From an uncultured Bacillota bacterium (lineage in GTDB: Bacteria > Bacillota > Clostridia > Lachnospirales > Lachnospiraceae), in contig CASEXH010000002.1 of NCBI GenBank assembly GCA_949291945.1, positions 85,915 to 149,914 on the forward strand: a stretch of DNA of 64,000 nucleotides, in the 5' to 3' direction. Below the pieces are notes generated by a model. The model had not been told where the DNA came from. It searched no databases and was given only the letters and a program-made list of their open reading frames with translations. The stretch's first letter is position 1. Every line of letters begins with the position of its first letter. Position numbers and translations under genes: made by a program. Below are positions 8,180 through 17,598 of the stretch, in pieces.

Positions 8180-9616
8180 TTAAACCGTGCCGTGTTTTTT
8201 GTCAGGACGATTTTCTCTCTTTGTGAATAACATCTCAAAAGCACCGATGACATATTTTCTGGTATCCAGAGGCTCAATAATGGTATCCACATAGCCTCTC
8301 TTTGCAGCGGAAAGGGCACTGGACTGAAGCATAGCGTACTCTGCCGCCTTTTCGTTGATAGTCTGTACGTCAGATCCGGCATACATAATCTTGGCTGCCA
8401 GCTTAGCGTCCATCATACCAATCTGTGCAGAAGGCCATGCATAAACCATATCGGCACCTGTGGATTTGCTGTTCATAGTCAGATAAGCGCTTCCGAAGGC
8501 TTCTCCGATCACCACATTTACCTTTGGAACAGTAGCGCTGATAAATGCATTGGTCAGCTCTGCCGCATTTCTTGCCATATTTGCCTCAGAGCATTTAGTT
8601 GCTTTATATCCCTTTACATTGGTAAGAGTCAACACAGGAATCTCAAAAGCGTCACAGAATTTTACGAACTGTGCTGCCTTCTTGCATCCTCTTGCAGATA
8701 ATACATTGTCAAAGGAATCTGTCTTTTCTCCCTCTTCATTGTAGATCTCGCTTCTGTTTGCCACACAGCCTACAGTTGCTCCATTTAAGCGGATAAAGCC
8801 CGTTACCATATCCTTTGCGTACTCTGCTTTCACTTCAAAGAATTCGTTGTTGTCTGCGATCTGAGACAGTGCAATGGAAGTATCTCCCACACAATTTGCC
8901 AGTTCCGGGCACACCCGGTTCAGATCGTCTGTGCAATCTGTATATGCAGAATTATCTTCATAGTTGGATGGCAGCATAGATATCAACTGTCTCATCTGTG
9001 CCAGGATCTCTTCCTCTGTTCCCAGCACATCTACCAGACCTGCATTCTGGCTCTGATACAGAGCGCTGGAAGTATCGCATTTGGAAATATCATTTCCTTC
9101 CAGAGCATTGGGAGAATTTACAAACAGTCTTGCCTTATCTTTCTCCATAAAAGTAAAGTCCGTAAGTCCGGGGACTACTGCCAGTCCTCCTCCGCAGGTT
9201 CCAAAAATGCCCGTAATCTGAGGAATTACTCCTGAAGCCATTACCTGCTTTGTGTAGATTTCGCCGAAAGCATTTAAGGCATCTGTAGCCTCCTGCAGTC
9301 TAAGGCCTGCACAGTCGATCAGTCCGATCACAGGAGCTCCTGTCTTCATGGCCAGATCATACAGATTTACGATCTTCTTCGCATGCATCTCGCCGATAGA
9401 CCCATTTAACACAGATGCATCCTGACTGTAAACATAGACCAGACTGCCATCAATGACGCCGTATCCAGTGATGACACCATCTGCCGGCGTTTCTTTTTCA
9501 GATAAGTTGAAATCTGTATTTCTTGCGGTCACACAGCCGCCAATTTCAACAAAACTGTTCTCATCAAGCAAAGAATAGATTCTTTTGCCTGCCAAGCTTT
9601 GTGCTGTACTACTCAT
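8180..9616 (-). CDS. Acyl-CoA-type carboxyltransferase (MmdA/PccB/12S-like)
   Basis: A 478-residue carboxyltransferase of the crotonase-like two-domain family. Features are GVIDGSLVYVYSQDASVLNGSIGEMHAKKI, the N-half oxyanion region GTCGGGLAVVPGLTDFTFM, and in the C-half VVIGEAFGSAYLTMNSKS then YAWPSAQIGMM. Relatives use malonyl-, methylmalonyl-, glutaconyl- or propionyl-CoA. It is somewhat shorter than the usual 510 residues or so. First gene of the operon, 63 bases or more after its promoter; no biotin carboxylase is encoded nearby, which favours decarboxylation or transcarboxylation over ATP-driven carboxylation. Substrate not deducible by eye. Confidence 0.88.
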   Translation of the reverse strand: MSSTAQSLAGKRIYSLLDENSFVEIGGCVTARNTDFNLSEKETPADGVITGYGVIDGSLVYVYSQDASVLNGSIGEMHAKKIVNLYDLAMKTGAPVIGLIDCAGLRLQEATDALNAFGEIYTKQVMASGVIPQITGIFGTCGGGLAVVPGLTDFTFMEKDKARLFVNSPNALEGNDISKCDTSSALYQSQNAGLVDVLGTEEEILAQMRQLISMLPSNYEDNSAYTDCTDDLNRVCPELANCVGDTSIALSQIADNNEFFEVKAEYAKDMVTGFIRLNGATVGCVANRSEIYNEEGEKTDSFDNVLSARGCKKAAQFVKFCDAFEIPVLTLTNVKGYKATKCSEANMARNAAELTNAFISATVPKVNVVIGEAFGSAYLTMNSKSTGADMVYAWPSAQIGMMDAKLAAKIMYAGSDVQTINEKAAEYAMLQSSALSAAKRGYVDTIIEPLDTRKYVIGAFEMLFTKRENRPDKKHGTV

Positions 9617-9687
9617 TTATCAGCCCTCCGTTTTTTAATATTTTGGTCATTTAAAACACTGCATAAATAAAACCAACGTGCGTATTA

Positions 9688-9716
9688 ATTTTACTCTTTT
9701 TTAAGTTTTTTTTCAA
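9688..9716 (-). promoter_or_regulatory. Promoter of the biotin-dependent decarboxylase operon
   Basis: Minus-strand TTGAAA (9711-9716), 17-base A-rich spacer, TAAAAT (9688-9693), about 70 bases before the carboxyltransferase start, which has a strong GGAGGG site. No clear operator was seen. Confidence 0.65.
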
Positions 9717-9744
9717 TAGTCTGTGATAATAATTTAACATCTTC

Positions 9745-10521
9745 TCAGCTTTTTTTCAGCGCCTTTTTCATGTTTTCAACATATTCTTTTACATAAGGAA
9801 CAGCCTTTTGTCCATATTCCTCCACAATTTTCACAATTCTGCTTCCAACAATGACGCCGTCAGAAACCGCCGCCATTTTCTGTGCCTGTTCCGGTGTAGA
9901 AATACCGAATCCCACTGCACAGGGAACCTCTGTTACCTGCCGGACCTTATCCACCATACCTTTAATATCTGTAGAAATCTGTTCCCGCATCCCTGTAACC
10001 CCCAGAGAAGATACACAGTAGATATATCCTTCCGCTCCCTTTGCAATAGCCGCGATCCTTTCATTGGAGGTAGGAGCGATCAGGGAAATAATCTCTATCC
10101 CATATTCTTTGCAGACTTCCTTAAGTTCCCCTTTCTCCTCAAAAGGCATGTCCGGCACGATCACGCCCTGGATCCCGCATTCCCTGCACCGTTCCATAAA
10201 ACGTTCTTTCCCGTAAGTATAGATAGGGTTCAGATAGGTAAGAAAAACCATGGGAACCTGTACTTTCTTTCTTGCTTTCTTCACTGTCTTAAAAAGCTTG
10301 TCTGTAGTACAGCCTGCTGCCAGAGCCCGCTCATTTGCGGCCTGGATCACAGGTCCTTCTGCAATAGGGTCTGAAAAGGGAATCCCGATCTCAATAATAT
10401 CTGCTCCCGCCTCTTCCATGGCGTATAAAAGCTGTTCTGTGATCTCCAGTGAAGGATCTCCTCCTGTAATAAATGGAATAAATGCTTTGGTGTCTTTAAA
10501 TGCTTCTGAAATCTTACTCAT
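9745..10521 (-). CDS. trpA: Tryptophan synthase alpha chain
   Basis: 258 residues, cleaving indole-3-glycerol phosphate to indole, which passes to TrpB. Conserved features: [33 protein letters not shown] (catalytic Glu and Asp equivalents), [21 protein letters not shown], and the phosphate-binding [13 protein letters not shown] and [10 protein letters not shown]. Its start overlaps the trpB stop by 8 bases. Last gene of the trp operon; I see no strong hairpin terminator between it and the next promoter. Confidence 0.98.
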   Translation of the reverse strand: MSKISEAFKDTKAFIPFITGGDPSLEITEQLLYAMEEAGADIIEIGIPFSDPIAEGPVIQAANERALAAGCTTDKLFKTVKKARKKVQVPMVFLTYLNPIYTYGKERFMERCRECGIQGVIVPDMPFEEKGELKEVCKEYGIEIISLIAPTSNERIAAIAKGAEGYIYCVSSLGVTGMREQISTDIKGMVDKVRQVTEVPCAVGFGISTPEQAQKMAAVSDGVIVGSRIVKIVEEYGQKAVPYVKEYVENMKKALKKS

Positions 10522-11698
10522 AAATCTCCACTCCTCTGTATCTTGCGATTGCCGCTACATCCTTGTCTCCTCTTCCGGAGAGGTTTACCACTATGATCTG
10601 GTCTTTTCCCATCTTTGGTGCCAGCTTTCTGGCATAAGCCACTGCATGAGCGCTTTCTATGGCTGGTATGATCCCTTCTGTCCGGGACAGATACTCAAAG
10701 GCTTCCACAGCTTCCCGGTCAGTTATAGGAACATACTCTGCTCTTCCGAGTTTCGCCAGATGAGCATGTTCCGGTCCAATGCCTGGATAATCCAGCCCTG
10801 CAGATATGGAATATACCGGAGCGATCTGTCCATATTCATCCTGACAGAAAACGGATTTCATTCCGTGAAAAATTCCTGTGGTCCCACGGCTTAAAGTCGC
10901 CGCATGTTTCTCCGTGTCAATGCCCAGACCTCCAGCCTCGCAGCCAATAAGGCGGACTTTTTCATCGGGAATAAATTCATAGAAAGCTCCCATGGCGTTG
11001 CTGCCTCCTCCCACACAGGCGATGACTGCGTCAGGAAGGCGGCCTTCTTTCTCCATAAGCTGTTCCCGGATCTCTTTTCCGATCACCTTCTGGAAATCCC
11101 GGACCATCATAGGGAAGGGATGGGGACCCATAACAGATCCCAGTACATAGAGGGTATCTTCCATTCTCCTGGTCCATTCCCGCATAGTTTCGTTTACTGC
11201 GTCTTTTAAAGTTCCCGTTCCGCTGGAAACTCCATGGACCTTTGCCCCCAGCAGCTCCATACGGTAAACATTTAAGGCCTGCCTGTCCATATCCTCTTTT
11301 CCCATGTAAATATCACATTCCATATCCATAAGGGCTGCTGCTGTGGCTGCTGCCACTCCGTGCTGTCCGGCCCCTGTTTCCGCAATGATCCTGGTCTTTC
11401 CCATTTTCTTTGCCAGAAGGGCCTGCCCCAGTACATTGTTGATCTTGTGGGAACCGGTATGGTTGAGATCTTCCCTTTTCAGATAAATCTTTGATCCCTT
11501 AAGATCCCTGGTCATTTTCTCTGCATAATACAACATAGAAGGCCTTCCCGCATAGTTTTTCAACAAATCCTCCAGCTCTTCCTGAAATTCCGGATTCTGA
11601 CTGTATCTGGCATAAGCCTCCTCCAGTTCCTCCACGGCATTCATCAGGGTTTCCGGTATATACTGTCCTCCAAAAATTCCATATCTTCCTTTTCCCAT
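10514..11698 (-). CDS. trpB: Tryptophan synthase beta chain
   Basis: 394-residue PLP enzyme that joins indole and serine. The PLP lysine lies in [19 protein letters not shown], with [10 protein letters not shown] following and the phosphate-binding [10 protein letters not shown] around residue 230. The [16 protein letters not shown] and C-terminal NLSGRGDKD motifs show the classical TrpB1 type that partners TrpA. Starts 4 bases after trpF ends; AAAGGAAGATATG-type region gives ribosome binding inside the overlap zone. Confidence 0.98.
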   Translation of the reverse strand: MGKGRYGIFGGQYIPETLMNAVEELEEAYARYSQNPEFQEELEDLLKNYAGRPSMLYYAEKMTRDLKGSKIYLKREDLNHTGSHKINNVLGQALLAKKMGKTRIIAETGAGQHGVAAATAAALMDMECDIYMGKEDMDRQALNVYRMELLGAKVHGVSSGTGTLKDAVNETMREWTRRMEDTLYVLGSVMGPHPFPMMVRDFQKVIGKEIREQLMEKEGRLPDAVIACVGGGSNAMGAFYEFIPDEKVRLIGCEAGGLGIDTEKHAATLSRGTTGIFHGMKSVFCQDEYGQIAPVYSISAGLDYPGIGPEHAHLAKLGRAEYVPITDREAVEAFEYLSRTEGIIPAIESAHAVAYARKLAPKMGKDQIIVVNLSGRGDKDVAAIARYRGVEIYE

Positions 11699-11702
11699 AT
11701 TC

Positions 11703-12311
11703 TTATCCTCTCACTTTTTCTATAAATTCTCTGATCCGCTGTTGGGATTTTTTCCCTTGTATCTCCACTCCGCTGCTGACATCCACGCCAAAAGGCCGGC
11801 AGGTTTTTATGGCCTGCTCCACATTTTCCGGAGTTAGGCCTCCTGCCAGAAACCAGGGCTTTTTAAGGGAAGGGATGATCTTCCAGTCAAAAGTTTCCCC
11901 ATTTCCTCCCGGGCTGCCTTTTTTGTAAGCGTCAAGGAGAAGATATTCACAGGGAAGTTTTTCAGCTTCCAGGATCTCTTCTCTGCTCCTGGCCGCCACG
12001 GCTTTGATCAGAGGCTTATCTGTCTGTTTCCTGAGAGCCTCCATATAGGCGGCGTCCTCATCTCCATGAAGCTGTATATACTGGATCACTTCTGCCTCTG
12101 CCAAAGCGGCCGCTTCCTCAAGGGGTGTATTTACAAAAACCCCTACTGCCTGGATTTCGGGGGCGAGAGCTCTGCGAAGTTCTGCAGCATGATCAGAAGA
12201 AATCTGCCGTTTTCCCGGTGCAAAGACAAAGCCTGCAAAGTCCGGTTTCCAGCGGTTCAAAGCCTCTATATCTTCTATTGTCTTCAGTCCGCAGATCTTA
12301 ATCCTGGTCAC
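11703..12311 (-). CDS. trpF: Phosphoribosylanthranilate isomerase
   Basis: 202-residue (beta/alpha)8 enzyme converting PRA to CdRP. It starts [14 protein letters not shown] with the catalytic Cys in KICGL, and continues with [49 protein letters not shown] (catalytic Asp), [10 protein letters not shown] and GVDVSSGVE. Overlaps the 3' end of trpC by 14 bases, so the two are probably translationally coupled. Confidence 0.97.
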   Translation of the reverse strand: MTRIKICGLKTIEDIEALNRWKPDFAGFVFAPGKRQISSDHAAELRRALAPEIQAVGVFVNTPLEEAAALAEAEVIQYIQLHGDEDAAYMEALRKQTDKPLIKAVAARSREEILEAEKLPCEYLLLDAYKKGSPGGNGETFDWKIIPSLKKPWFLAGGLTPENVEQAIKTCRPFGVDVSSGVEIQGKKSQQRIREFIEKVRG

Positions 12312-13095
12312 TGGTGTCTCCTTTCTTCAGCCGGTTCAGCATTTCCTTTTTGTTCTCGCTTTTCATAAGGGCTTCTCCGATGAGCACAGCGTCCACTCCA
12401 GCCTCCCGAAGTCTGGAAATATCCTCAGGGCTGTGAATGCCGCTTTCTGCCACAAAAAGGATTCCTTCCGGTATATATCTCCGAAGCCTCAGACTGTTTT
12501 CCACATCTACTGTAAAGTTTTTCAGGTTCCGGTTGTTTACCCCGATCACATCTGCTCCCGCCCTGAGAGCCTGGCGGATCTCTTCTTCATCATGGGCTTC
12601 TGTCAGGGCCGTCATCCCCAGAGATCTGGTAATCTTCAGATATTCTTTCAAGGACTCTTCCCCTAGCAGGGAGCAGATCAGCAGCACTGCGGAAGCTCCC
12701 AGAGTCTTGGCCTCATAAATCTGATAGGAATCTATCACAAAATCCTTTCTCAGCACCGGAATGGAAACTTCCCCGGCAATTTCTTTCAGATACTGGTCCT
12801 TTCCCAGGAAAAACTCAGGCTCTGTAAGACAGGAGATTGCAGAAGCTCCTGCCCTTTCATATTCTCTGGCAATTTCCAGATAAGGAAATTTTTCTGCAAT
12901 AATTCCCTTGGAGGGGGAAGCTTTCTTTACCTCGCAGATAAAGGACATATCTTTCTGAGCCAAAGCCCGGTAAAAAGGATAGCCGGTGTTTTTCTCCATA
13001 GCTTCCGCCTGAGCTTTCATCTTCTCCAGCGGAACTTCCTTTTTTCTTTCTTCCACCCGTTTTCTGGTGGAAGCTGCAATTTTCTCTAATATCAT
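12298..13095 (-). CDS. trpC: Indole-3-glycerol phosphate synthase
   Basis: 265 residues, (beta/alpha)8 barrel with the catalytic lysines in FICEVKKASPSKG and VLRKDFVID, plus CLTEPEFFLG, LTEAHDEEE, IGVNNRNLKNFTVD, VAESGIHSPED and AVLIGEALM. These are the standard TrpC active-site loops. Four bases separate it from the trpGD stop, in keeping with one tightly packed operon. Confidence 0.98.
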   Translation of the reverse strand: MILEKIAASTRKRVEERKKEVPLEKMKAQAEAMEKNTGYPFYRALAQKDMSFICEVKKASPSKGIIAEKFPYLEIAREYERAGASAISCLTEPEFFLGKDQYLKEIAGEVSIPVLRKDFVIDSYQIYEAKTLGASAVLLICSLLGEESLKEYLKITRSLGMTALTEAHDEEEIRQALRAGADVIGVNNRNLKNFTVDVENSLRLRRYIPEGILFVAESGIHSPEDISRLREAGVDAVLIGEALMKSENKKEMLNRLKKGDTSDQD

Positions 13096-13098
13096 TTT

Positions 13099-14703
13099 CT
13101 ATACCTCGTATTCCTTTGTGGCTTTGATAAACTCTTCCAGTTTCTCAGCAGCTTTTCCACTGTCAATAAGCTCGCCTGCCATCTTTATCCCTTCCTCCAG
13201 AGTAATACCGTCAATGCCCAGATACAGGCTCATGCCGGCGTTTAAAAGTACTACGTTCCGCTTGGGCCCCCGCTCTCTTCCTTCCAGGATATCTCTGGTG
13301 ATCCTGGCGTTTTCCTGAGGATCTCCTCCTACCAGACAGGAAAGATCACACCGCTCCATACCAAACTGTTCCGGGGAAATGGTATAGCTTTTTACTTTTC
13401 CAAACCGGATCTCACACACCAGGGTCTCTCCGGTAAGGGTAATCTCATCCAGACCGTCTGCTCCGCAAACGGCCACCCCTCTGGTCACACCCAGATTTCC
13501 CAGGACCTTTGCCAGGGGCTCTACCAGCTTTTTGTCATAGACGCCTAACAGCTGCATGGTAGCTGCCGCCGGATTGGAAAGAGGCCCCAGAATGTTAAAG
13601 ACTGTCCGCACACCCATCTGCTGCCTTACCGGGGCTGCATATTTCATGGAAGAATGATACACCGGAGCAAAAAGGAAGCACATACCTGTACGGTTTAAAA
13701 TAGTTTCATTCTGTTCCGGATCCAGGGAAACATTGGCTCCCAGCTTTTCCAGCACGTCTGCTGCTCCGCTCTTGCTGGAAACACTCCGGTTTCCATGCTT
13801 TGCCACAGGAATCCCCCCTGCTGCCACTACAAAGGCAGAGGTGGTAGAGATGTTAAAGGTTCCAGCTTCATCTCCTCCTGTACCCACAATGTCGATAACT
13901 TCTCTCTGAGGCTGGATCTTGATCCCTTTATCCCGCATAACCTGGGCAAAAGCCGTGATTTCATCAATGGTCTCTCCCTGCATCCGCAGAGCCGCCAGAA
14001 AGGCTCCCATCTGGGCCTGCGTAGCGGTTCCGTCCATCATCTCCTCCATAACGCCTTTCGCCATCTCATAAGACAGATCTTTTCCATCCATTAATGTGTG
14101 GATTGCTTCTTTTATCATAACTTTTCTTTCCTTTCTCTCAATCTTTACAAAATTTTCCAGTATCTTCATTCCCTTTGGCGTCAGCACCGACTCCGGGTGA
14201 AACTGAAGCCCATATACAGGATATTCTTTATGCTCTACCGCCATAACCTCGCCGTCTTCTGTCTGCGCCGTGATCTTCAGACAGTCCGGAAGGGTATCTC
14301 TTTTTACAGCCAGAGAATGATACCTGGCTGCTTCTATAGTCCCGGCCAGTCCTGCAAACAGGGAACAGTCCGGTTTTAGGGTTATCAGGCTTTTCTTTCC
14401 GTGCATCAGTTCTTTTGCCGGGGCGATCACCGCCCCATATGCCTGGCAGATAGCCTGATGTCCCAGACAGATTCCCAGTATAGGGATCTTTCCCTGAAAT
14501 TTTTTCACCACATTTATGCAGATCCCGGCTTCCTCCGGATAGCCCGGTCCCGGGGAAAGAAGGATATGGGAAGGATCCCATTTTTCGATTTCTTCCAGAG
14601 TCACCTGGTCGTTTCGGACCACCTGGATATCTGGCCGGATAGTGCCCAGATATTGGACCAGGTTATAAGTAAAGCTGTCGTAATTATCAATCACTAAGAT
14701 CAT
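13099..14703 (-). CDS. trpGD: Fused anthranilate synthase glutamine amidotransferase / anthranilate phosphoribosyltransferase
   Basis: A 534-residue bifunctional protein. Residues 1 to about 190 are the TrpG amidotransferase: DNYDSFTYNLVQYLG, LLSPGPGYPEEAG, catalytic Cys in GICLGHQAICQAYG, and the His/Glu in QFHPESVLT. After the short basic link KIERKERKV the TrpD domain starts at MIKEAIHTLMDGKDLS and includes DIVGTGGDEAGTFNIST, KHGNRSVSSKSGAADVLE and the ILGPLSNPA region. The start overlaps the trpE stop (ATGA). The in-frame ATG at the domain boundary has an A/G-rich stretch before it and could allow separate TrpD synthesis. The TrpG-TrpD fusion also occurs in enterobacteria. Confidence 0.95.
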   Translation of the reverse strand: MILVIDNYDSFTYNLVQYLGTIRPDIQVVRNDQVTLEEIEKWDPSHILLSPGPGYPEEAGICINVVKKFQGKIPILGICLGHQAICQAYGAVIAPAKELMHGKKSLITLKPDCSLFAGLAGTIEAARYHSLAVKRDTLPDCLKITAQTEDGEVMAVEHKEYPVYGLQFHPESVLTPKGMKILENFVKIERKERKVMIKEAIHTLMDGKDLSYEMAKGVMEEMMDGTATQAQMGAFLAALRMQGETIDEITAFAQVMRDKGIKIQPQREVIDIVGTGGDEAGTFNISTTSAFVVAAGGIPVAKHGNRSVSSKSGAADVLEKLGANVSLDPEQNETILNRTGMCFLFAPVYHSSMKYAAPVRQQMGVRTVFNILGPLSNPAAATMQLLGVYDKKLVEPLAKVLGNLGVTRGVAVCGADGLDEITLTGETLVCEIRFGKVKSYTISPEQFGMERCDLSCLVGGDPQENARITRDILEGRERGPKRNVVLLNAGMSLYLGIDGITLEEGIKMAGELIDSGKAAEKLEEFIKATKEYEV

Positions 14704-16154
14704 ATTCCTTCCTCCTCTGCCTGAATGATGGCCTGGATCACAGCCGCCGCTTTATTGGCGGATTCTTCGTATTCTTTTTTCGGAACACTGTCTGCCACGA
14801 TACCGCCTCCTGCCTGGACATAAACCTTTTGATCTTTTTTCACCGCCATGCGGATGGCAATGCAGGTATCCATATTTCCTGTAAAATCCAGATATCCCAG
14901 GGCGCCTCCGTAAATGCCCCGTTCCTCTTTTTCCAGCTCCTCTATGATCTGGCAGGCCCGGATCTTAGGAGCTCCTGACAAAGTGCCTGCAGGAAGCACC
15001 GCCTCGATAGCGTCTAATGCATCTTTGTCTTCCCGGATCACACCTTCTACCTGAGAGCAGATATGCATAATCTTTGAATACTTATGAACCGCCATATACT
15101 CTGTCACTTTCACACTTCCGAATCTGCAGATCTTTCCCAGGTCATTTCTTCCCAGATCTACCAGCATGTTATGCTCGGACAGTTCTTTTTCGTCCTGGAG
15201 AAGTTCTTTTTCCAGTCTTCTGTCTTCTTCCTCATTCTTTCCTCTGGGTCTGCTTCCCGCCACAGGAAAGGTGGTCACCTTTCCGTTGTGAAGCTTTACA
15301 AGAGTCTCCGGTGAAGTGCTCATCAGTTCCAGCTCCTCTGTGTGAAAATACACCATATAGGGAGAAGGATTGGAAGTCCGAAGGAGCCTGTATGAGTTCA
15401 GAAGACTTCCTTTCATGGGACTCTGAAACTGTCTGGAAATTACTGCCTGGAAAATATCTCCTCTCCGGATATGTTCTCTGGTCTTCTCCACCATTTCATA
15501 ATATTCTTCTCTTCCCGTGGTGCACTGGAAGTCCATCTTTTCTCTTAAGTCTTCCTGCTTTTCTTCAGCTTCTTCTAAAAGCTTCTGAAGCTTGTCGATT
15601 TCCTCCTCTGCCTTCCGGTAATTTTTTTCCAGATCATCGGTTTTTATATTGACCATAAAAAGGAGCCGCTGTTTCAGATGATCATAGGCAATGACCTTGT
15701 CAAAAAGAAAAAGGTCAAAATCCGGAAATTTCTCATTTTTTATATGGAGGACCGGTTCCGCCAGACCAATGACAGAATAAGAAAAGTATCCCACCAGTCC
15801 TCCGGTAAAAGGGGGATAATCCGGAAGTACCGGCGCCTTATATTTTTTCATCAGTTTTCTCACTGCTTCCAGAGGCTTCTCAGTTGTTTCGTATGCTCCT
15901 TCTTGTCCCTGGATCTTTACCTTTCCCTTCTGACAGAAAATCCTCCGCTTTGGATCACATCCCAGAAAGGAATACCGGCCCCACTTTTCTCCTCCTTCTA
16001 CACTTTCCAGAAGGAAATACCGGCTGCTTTTTGCCGCCAGTCTTTTCAGTACTGCAATAGGGGTGGTACTGTCTCCTAAAATTTCCCGGCATACAGGAAT
16101 CACAGAATAGTTCTTTGCCAGTTTCCCGGCTGTTGCATAATCAGGTTTCAGCAT
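14700..16154 (-). CDS. trpE: Anthranilate synthase component I
   Basis: 484-residue chorismate-binding enzyme that makes anthranilate with the TrpG amidotransferase. The N-terminus holds the LLES tryptophan-feedback motif (residues about 48-51) followed by WGRYSFLGCDP. The C-terminal catalytic domain has FQAVISRQF, STSPETLVKLHNGKVTTFPVAGSRPRG, LVDLGRNDLGKICRFGSVKV, the AVLPAGTLSGAPKIRA loop and IYGGALGYLDFTGNMDTCIAIR. It is first in the operon, behind the T-box leader, with GGAGG 7 bases before the ATG. Control is thus expected both by the T-box and by allosteric feedback. Confidence 0.97.
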   Translation of the reverse strand: MLKPDYATAGKLAKNYSVIPVCREILGDSTTPIAVLKRLAAKSSRYFLLESVEGGEKWGRYSFLGCDPKRRIFCQKGKVKIQGQEGAYETTEKPLEAVRKLMKKYKAPVLPDYPPFTGGLVGYFSYSVIGLAEPVLHIKNEKFPDFDLFLFDKVIAYDHLKQRLLFMVNIKTDDLEKNYRKAEEEIDKLQKLLEEAEEKQEDLREKMDFQCTTGREEYYEMVEKTREHIRRGDIFQAVISRQFQSPMKGSLLNSYRLLRTSNPSPYMVYFHTEELELMSTSPETLVKLHNGKVTTFPVAGSRPRGKNEEEDRRLEKELLQDEKELSEHNMLVDLGRNDLGKICRFGSVKVTEYMAVHKYSKIMHICSQVEGVIREDKDALDAIEAVLPAGTLSGAPKIRACQIIEELEKEERGIYGGALGYLDFTGNMDTCIAIRMAVKKDQKVYVQAGGGIVADSVPKKEYEESANKAAAVIQAIIQAEEEGI

Positions 16155-16241
16155 TTACATTCCTCCTTAAATGATATCTTCGTATGTCGGTAAAGGACTT
16201 CCTTTGGGAGTTTTGAATGCATAGGGAAATATTAATGCATT

Positions 16242-16291
16242 AAAAAACCCCTGTCCCAACAGAAGCGTCTCTGCTTCTATTGGGACAGGGG
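16242..16291 (-). terminator. T-box-controlled intrinsic terminator before trpE
   Basis: Near-perfect stem of about 19 bp (CCCCTGTCCCAATAGAAGC against GCTTCTGTTGGGACAGGGG) followed by six T on the minus strand. It lies directly after the T-box sequence, as expected for the mutually exclusive terminator. Confidence 0.92.
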
Positions 16292-16570
16292 AATCATCTC
16301 CTGCGGTACCACCCAAATTGCCAGTTGTTCTTTTCTTCTATTGATAAAACAAAAAGACTCCTGGCCACTCTTTACATGTACTGACATACACTCCCTGCTG
16401 ATAACGGATCGGTACACCCGTCAGCGTCTACTCTTTCCCAAGAAATTTCGAGCTGCCCTCACAAGTCCATTCAATAAAAACTCTTGCTGTTCCGATCTCA
16501 CCCCCCGGAACTCTCTGTAAACAAATATTTTTACCTACTACTCTTGTTCAACGGTTTAAAGTTCTAATTT
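16242..16570 (-). ncRNA. Tryptophan T-box leader (trp operon)
   Basis: About 330 nt of leader RNA. The T-box core TGGGTGGTACCGCAG (16301-16315) can base-pair the tRNA acceptor end. Upstream on the minus strand are the stem I hallmarks: AGTAGTAGGT, AGAGAG, the GGTGAGAT apical region and the specifier loop GAATGGACTTG, whose UGG codon (16467-16469) reads tryptophan. AGTAGACGCTGACGGG lies further down. Uncharged tRNA-Trp should stabilise the antiterminator and allow trp transcription. This explains the 440-base gap between trpE and the upstream gene. Confidence 0.93.
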
Positions 16571-16576
16571 GGTAGA

Positions 16577-16604
16577 ATTATAACATATATTTTTCTCATG
16601 TCAA
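16577..16604 (-). promoter_or_regulatory. Consensus promoter of the trp operon
   Basis: Perfect TTGACA (16599-16604) and TATAAT (16577-16582) with a 16-base spacer on the minus strand. The -35 box lies inside the last codons of the upstream gene, whose stop codon is at 16596-16598. Confidence 0.9.
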
Positions 16605-17285
16605 GACTTTTGTCTGTTTTTTTCCAATTCTTGCAGATCCTGCCGGCGCCTTGTTCAGACAGAAAAAGAATGGTATCCATACACGCAAAAATTCTGCCTT
16701 CTCATCTCTGAAAGAACTGTCAGTGGTTGTTTTTTCTCCATTTTTCCATAATTCTTCCGACTTTTTTATTCCCTCTTCAAAAAGAAAAATTCCCTTATCT
16801 GCTTTTATCTCTCTGTGATCTTCCTCCGCCATAAGCAGACACATGCATATCCGGCTGCTTCTTAAAAGGATATCCCCTTTCTCTTCACCGGTCAATTCCC
16901 AAAGACTGGAAAAGAGCATCTCTTTTTTCTCTCTCAGATATTTTTCTTCTGCCCGGTATCCGGAACGTATCAGATACCTGAGGCAGACCCATGCCTTTTC
17001 TGCACTTACATCTTCACAATTCCGCAGATCTTCTAAAAGGCCAAGGACAATTCTGGCACACTTTTTTTCTTCCTTCTTCAGCATTTTCCAGAAAACCGGA
17101 GCTTGATAAGCACTTCTGTCTGCTTTTTCCAGCAGATATTCCCTCCATTCTCTTTTCATATCCCGGATCTTCGCCCTGCAGAGCACATTTCTGGAAAGTC
17201 CATACAGAAAAAGATAGGTGATGTCCCGATAATCGCCTCCTTCCATCTTTGGCAGCCCCTGAAATAAAATACCTTTTTTTAACAT
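16596..17285 (-). CDS. Uncharacterised 229-residue protein
   Basis: Not recognised. Start chosen at ATG 17285 (LKKGILFQGLPKMEGGDYRD), with AGAGG at good spacing. The protein is soluble, rich in Lys/Glu/Arg with many predicted helices (for example EEKKCARIVLGLLEDLRNC and YRAEEKYLREKKEMLFSSL); no signal peptide or membrane span is seen. Its last codons overlap the -35 box of the trp promoter. It reads toward trpE but is separated from it by the T-box terminator. Function cannot be inferred from the neighbours. Confidence 0.6.
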   Translation of the reverse strand: MLKKGILFQGLPKMEGGDYRDITYLFLYGLSRNVLCRAKIRDMKREWREYLLEKADRSAYQAPVFWKMLKKEEKKCARIVLGLLEDLRNCEDVSAEKAWVCLRYLIRSGYRAEEKYLREKKEMLFSSLWELTGEEKGDILLRSSRICMCLLMAEEDHREIKADKGIFLFEEGIKKSEELWKNGEKTTTDSSFRDEKAEFLRVWIPFFFCLNKAPAGSARIGKKQTKVLT

Positions 17286-17598
17286 AAAACCTCTTTTCCG
17301 TCTGCAGTGCATTTCTCAAAGGTGAGAATACTTTTTTTGCAGTATATGGCTGATAGAAAAATTTTCCCTGGAATTTTTCAGAATCTGAAAGATCTCTTTT
17401 AAAAAGAGTATAGATAAGCAAAAAGACCCGTGAAATGATGAAAGATCAGAAATCCTGTATTTTCCGGCTGAAAAATGAAATGCAGATACAGACTTGTTAT
17501 TTGTCAGCCTCTCTGCTTTTCAGTCTACTACAATCAGATCCGAGAAACAACTGGCAGATTTGCCAAAAATTTCCTGCACTTTTCTGCGAAAGAAAAGA
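17286..17598. other. Non-coding spacer upstream of the 229-residue gene
   Basis: About 310 bases. Overlapping open frames here have no convincing ribosome sites and no recognisable protein. A TATACT hexamer (minus strand, near 17407) could be a -10 box of the downstream gene, but no good -35 was found. Confidence 0.4.

Noticed and set aside
9745..16154. Leader-peptide attenuation of the trp operon
   Set aside because: No Trp-rich short frame is needed or seen; the leader has a complete T-box with a UGG specifier.
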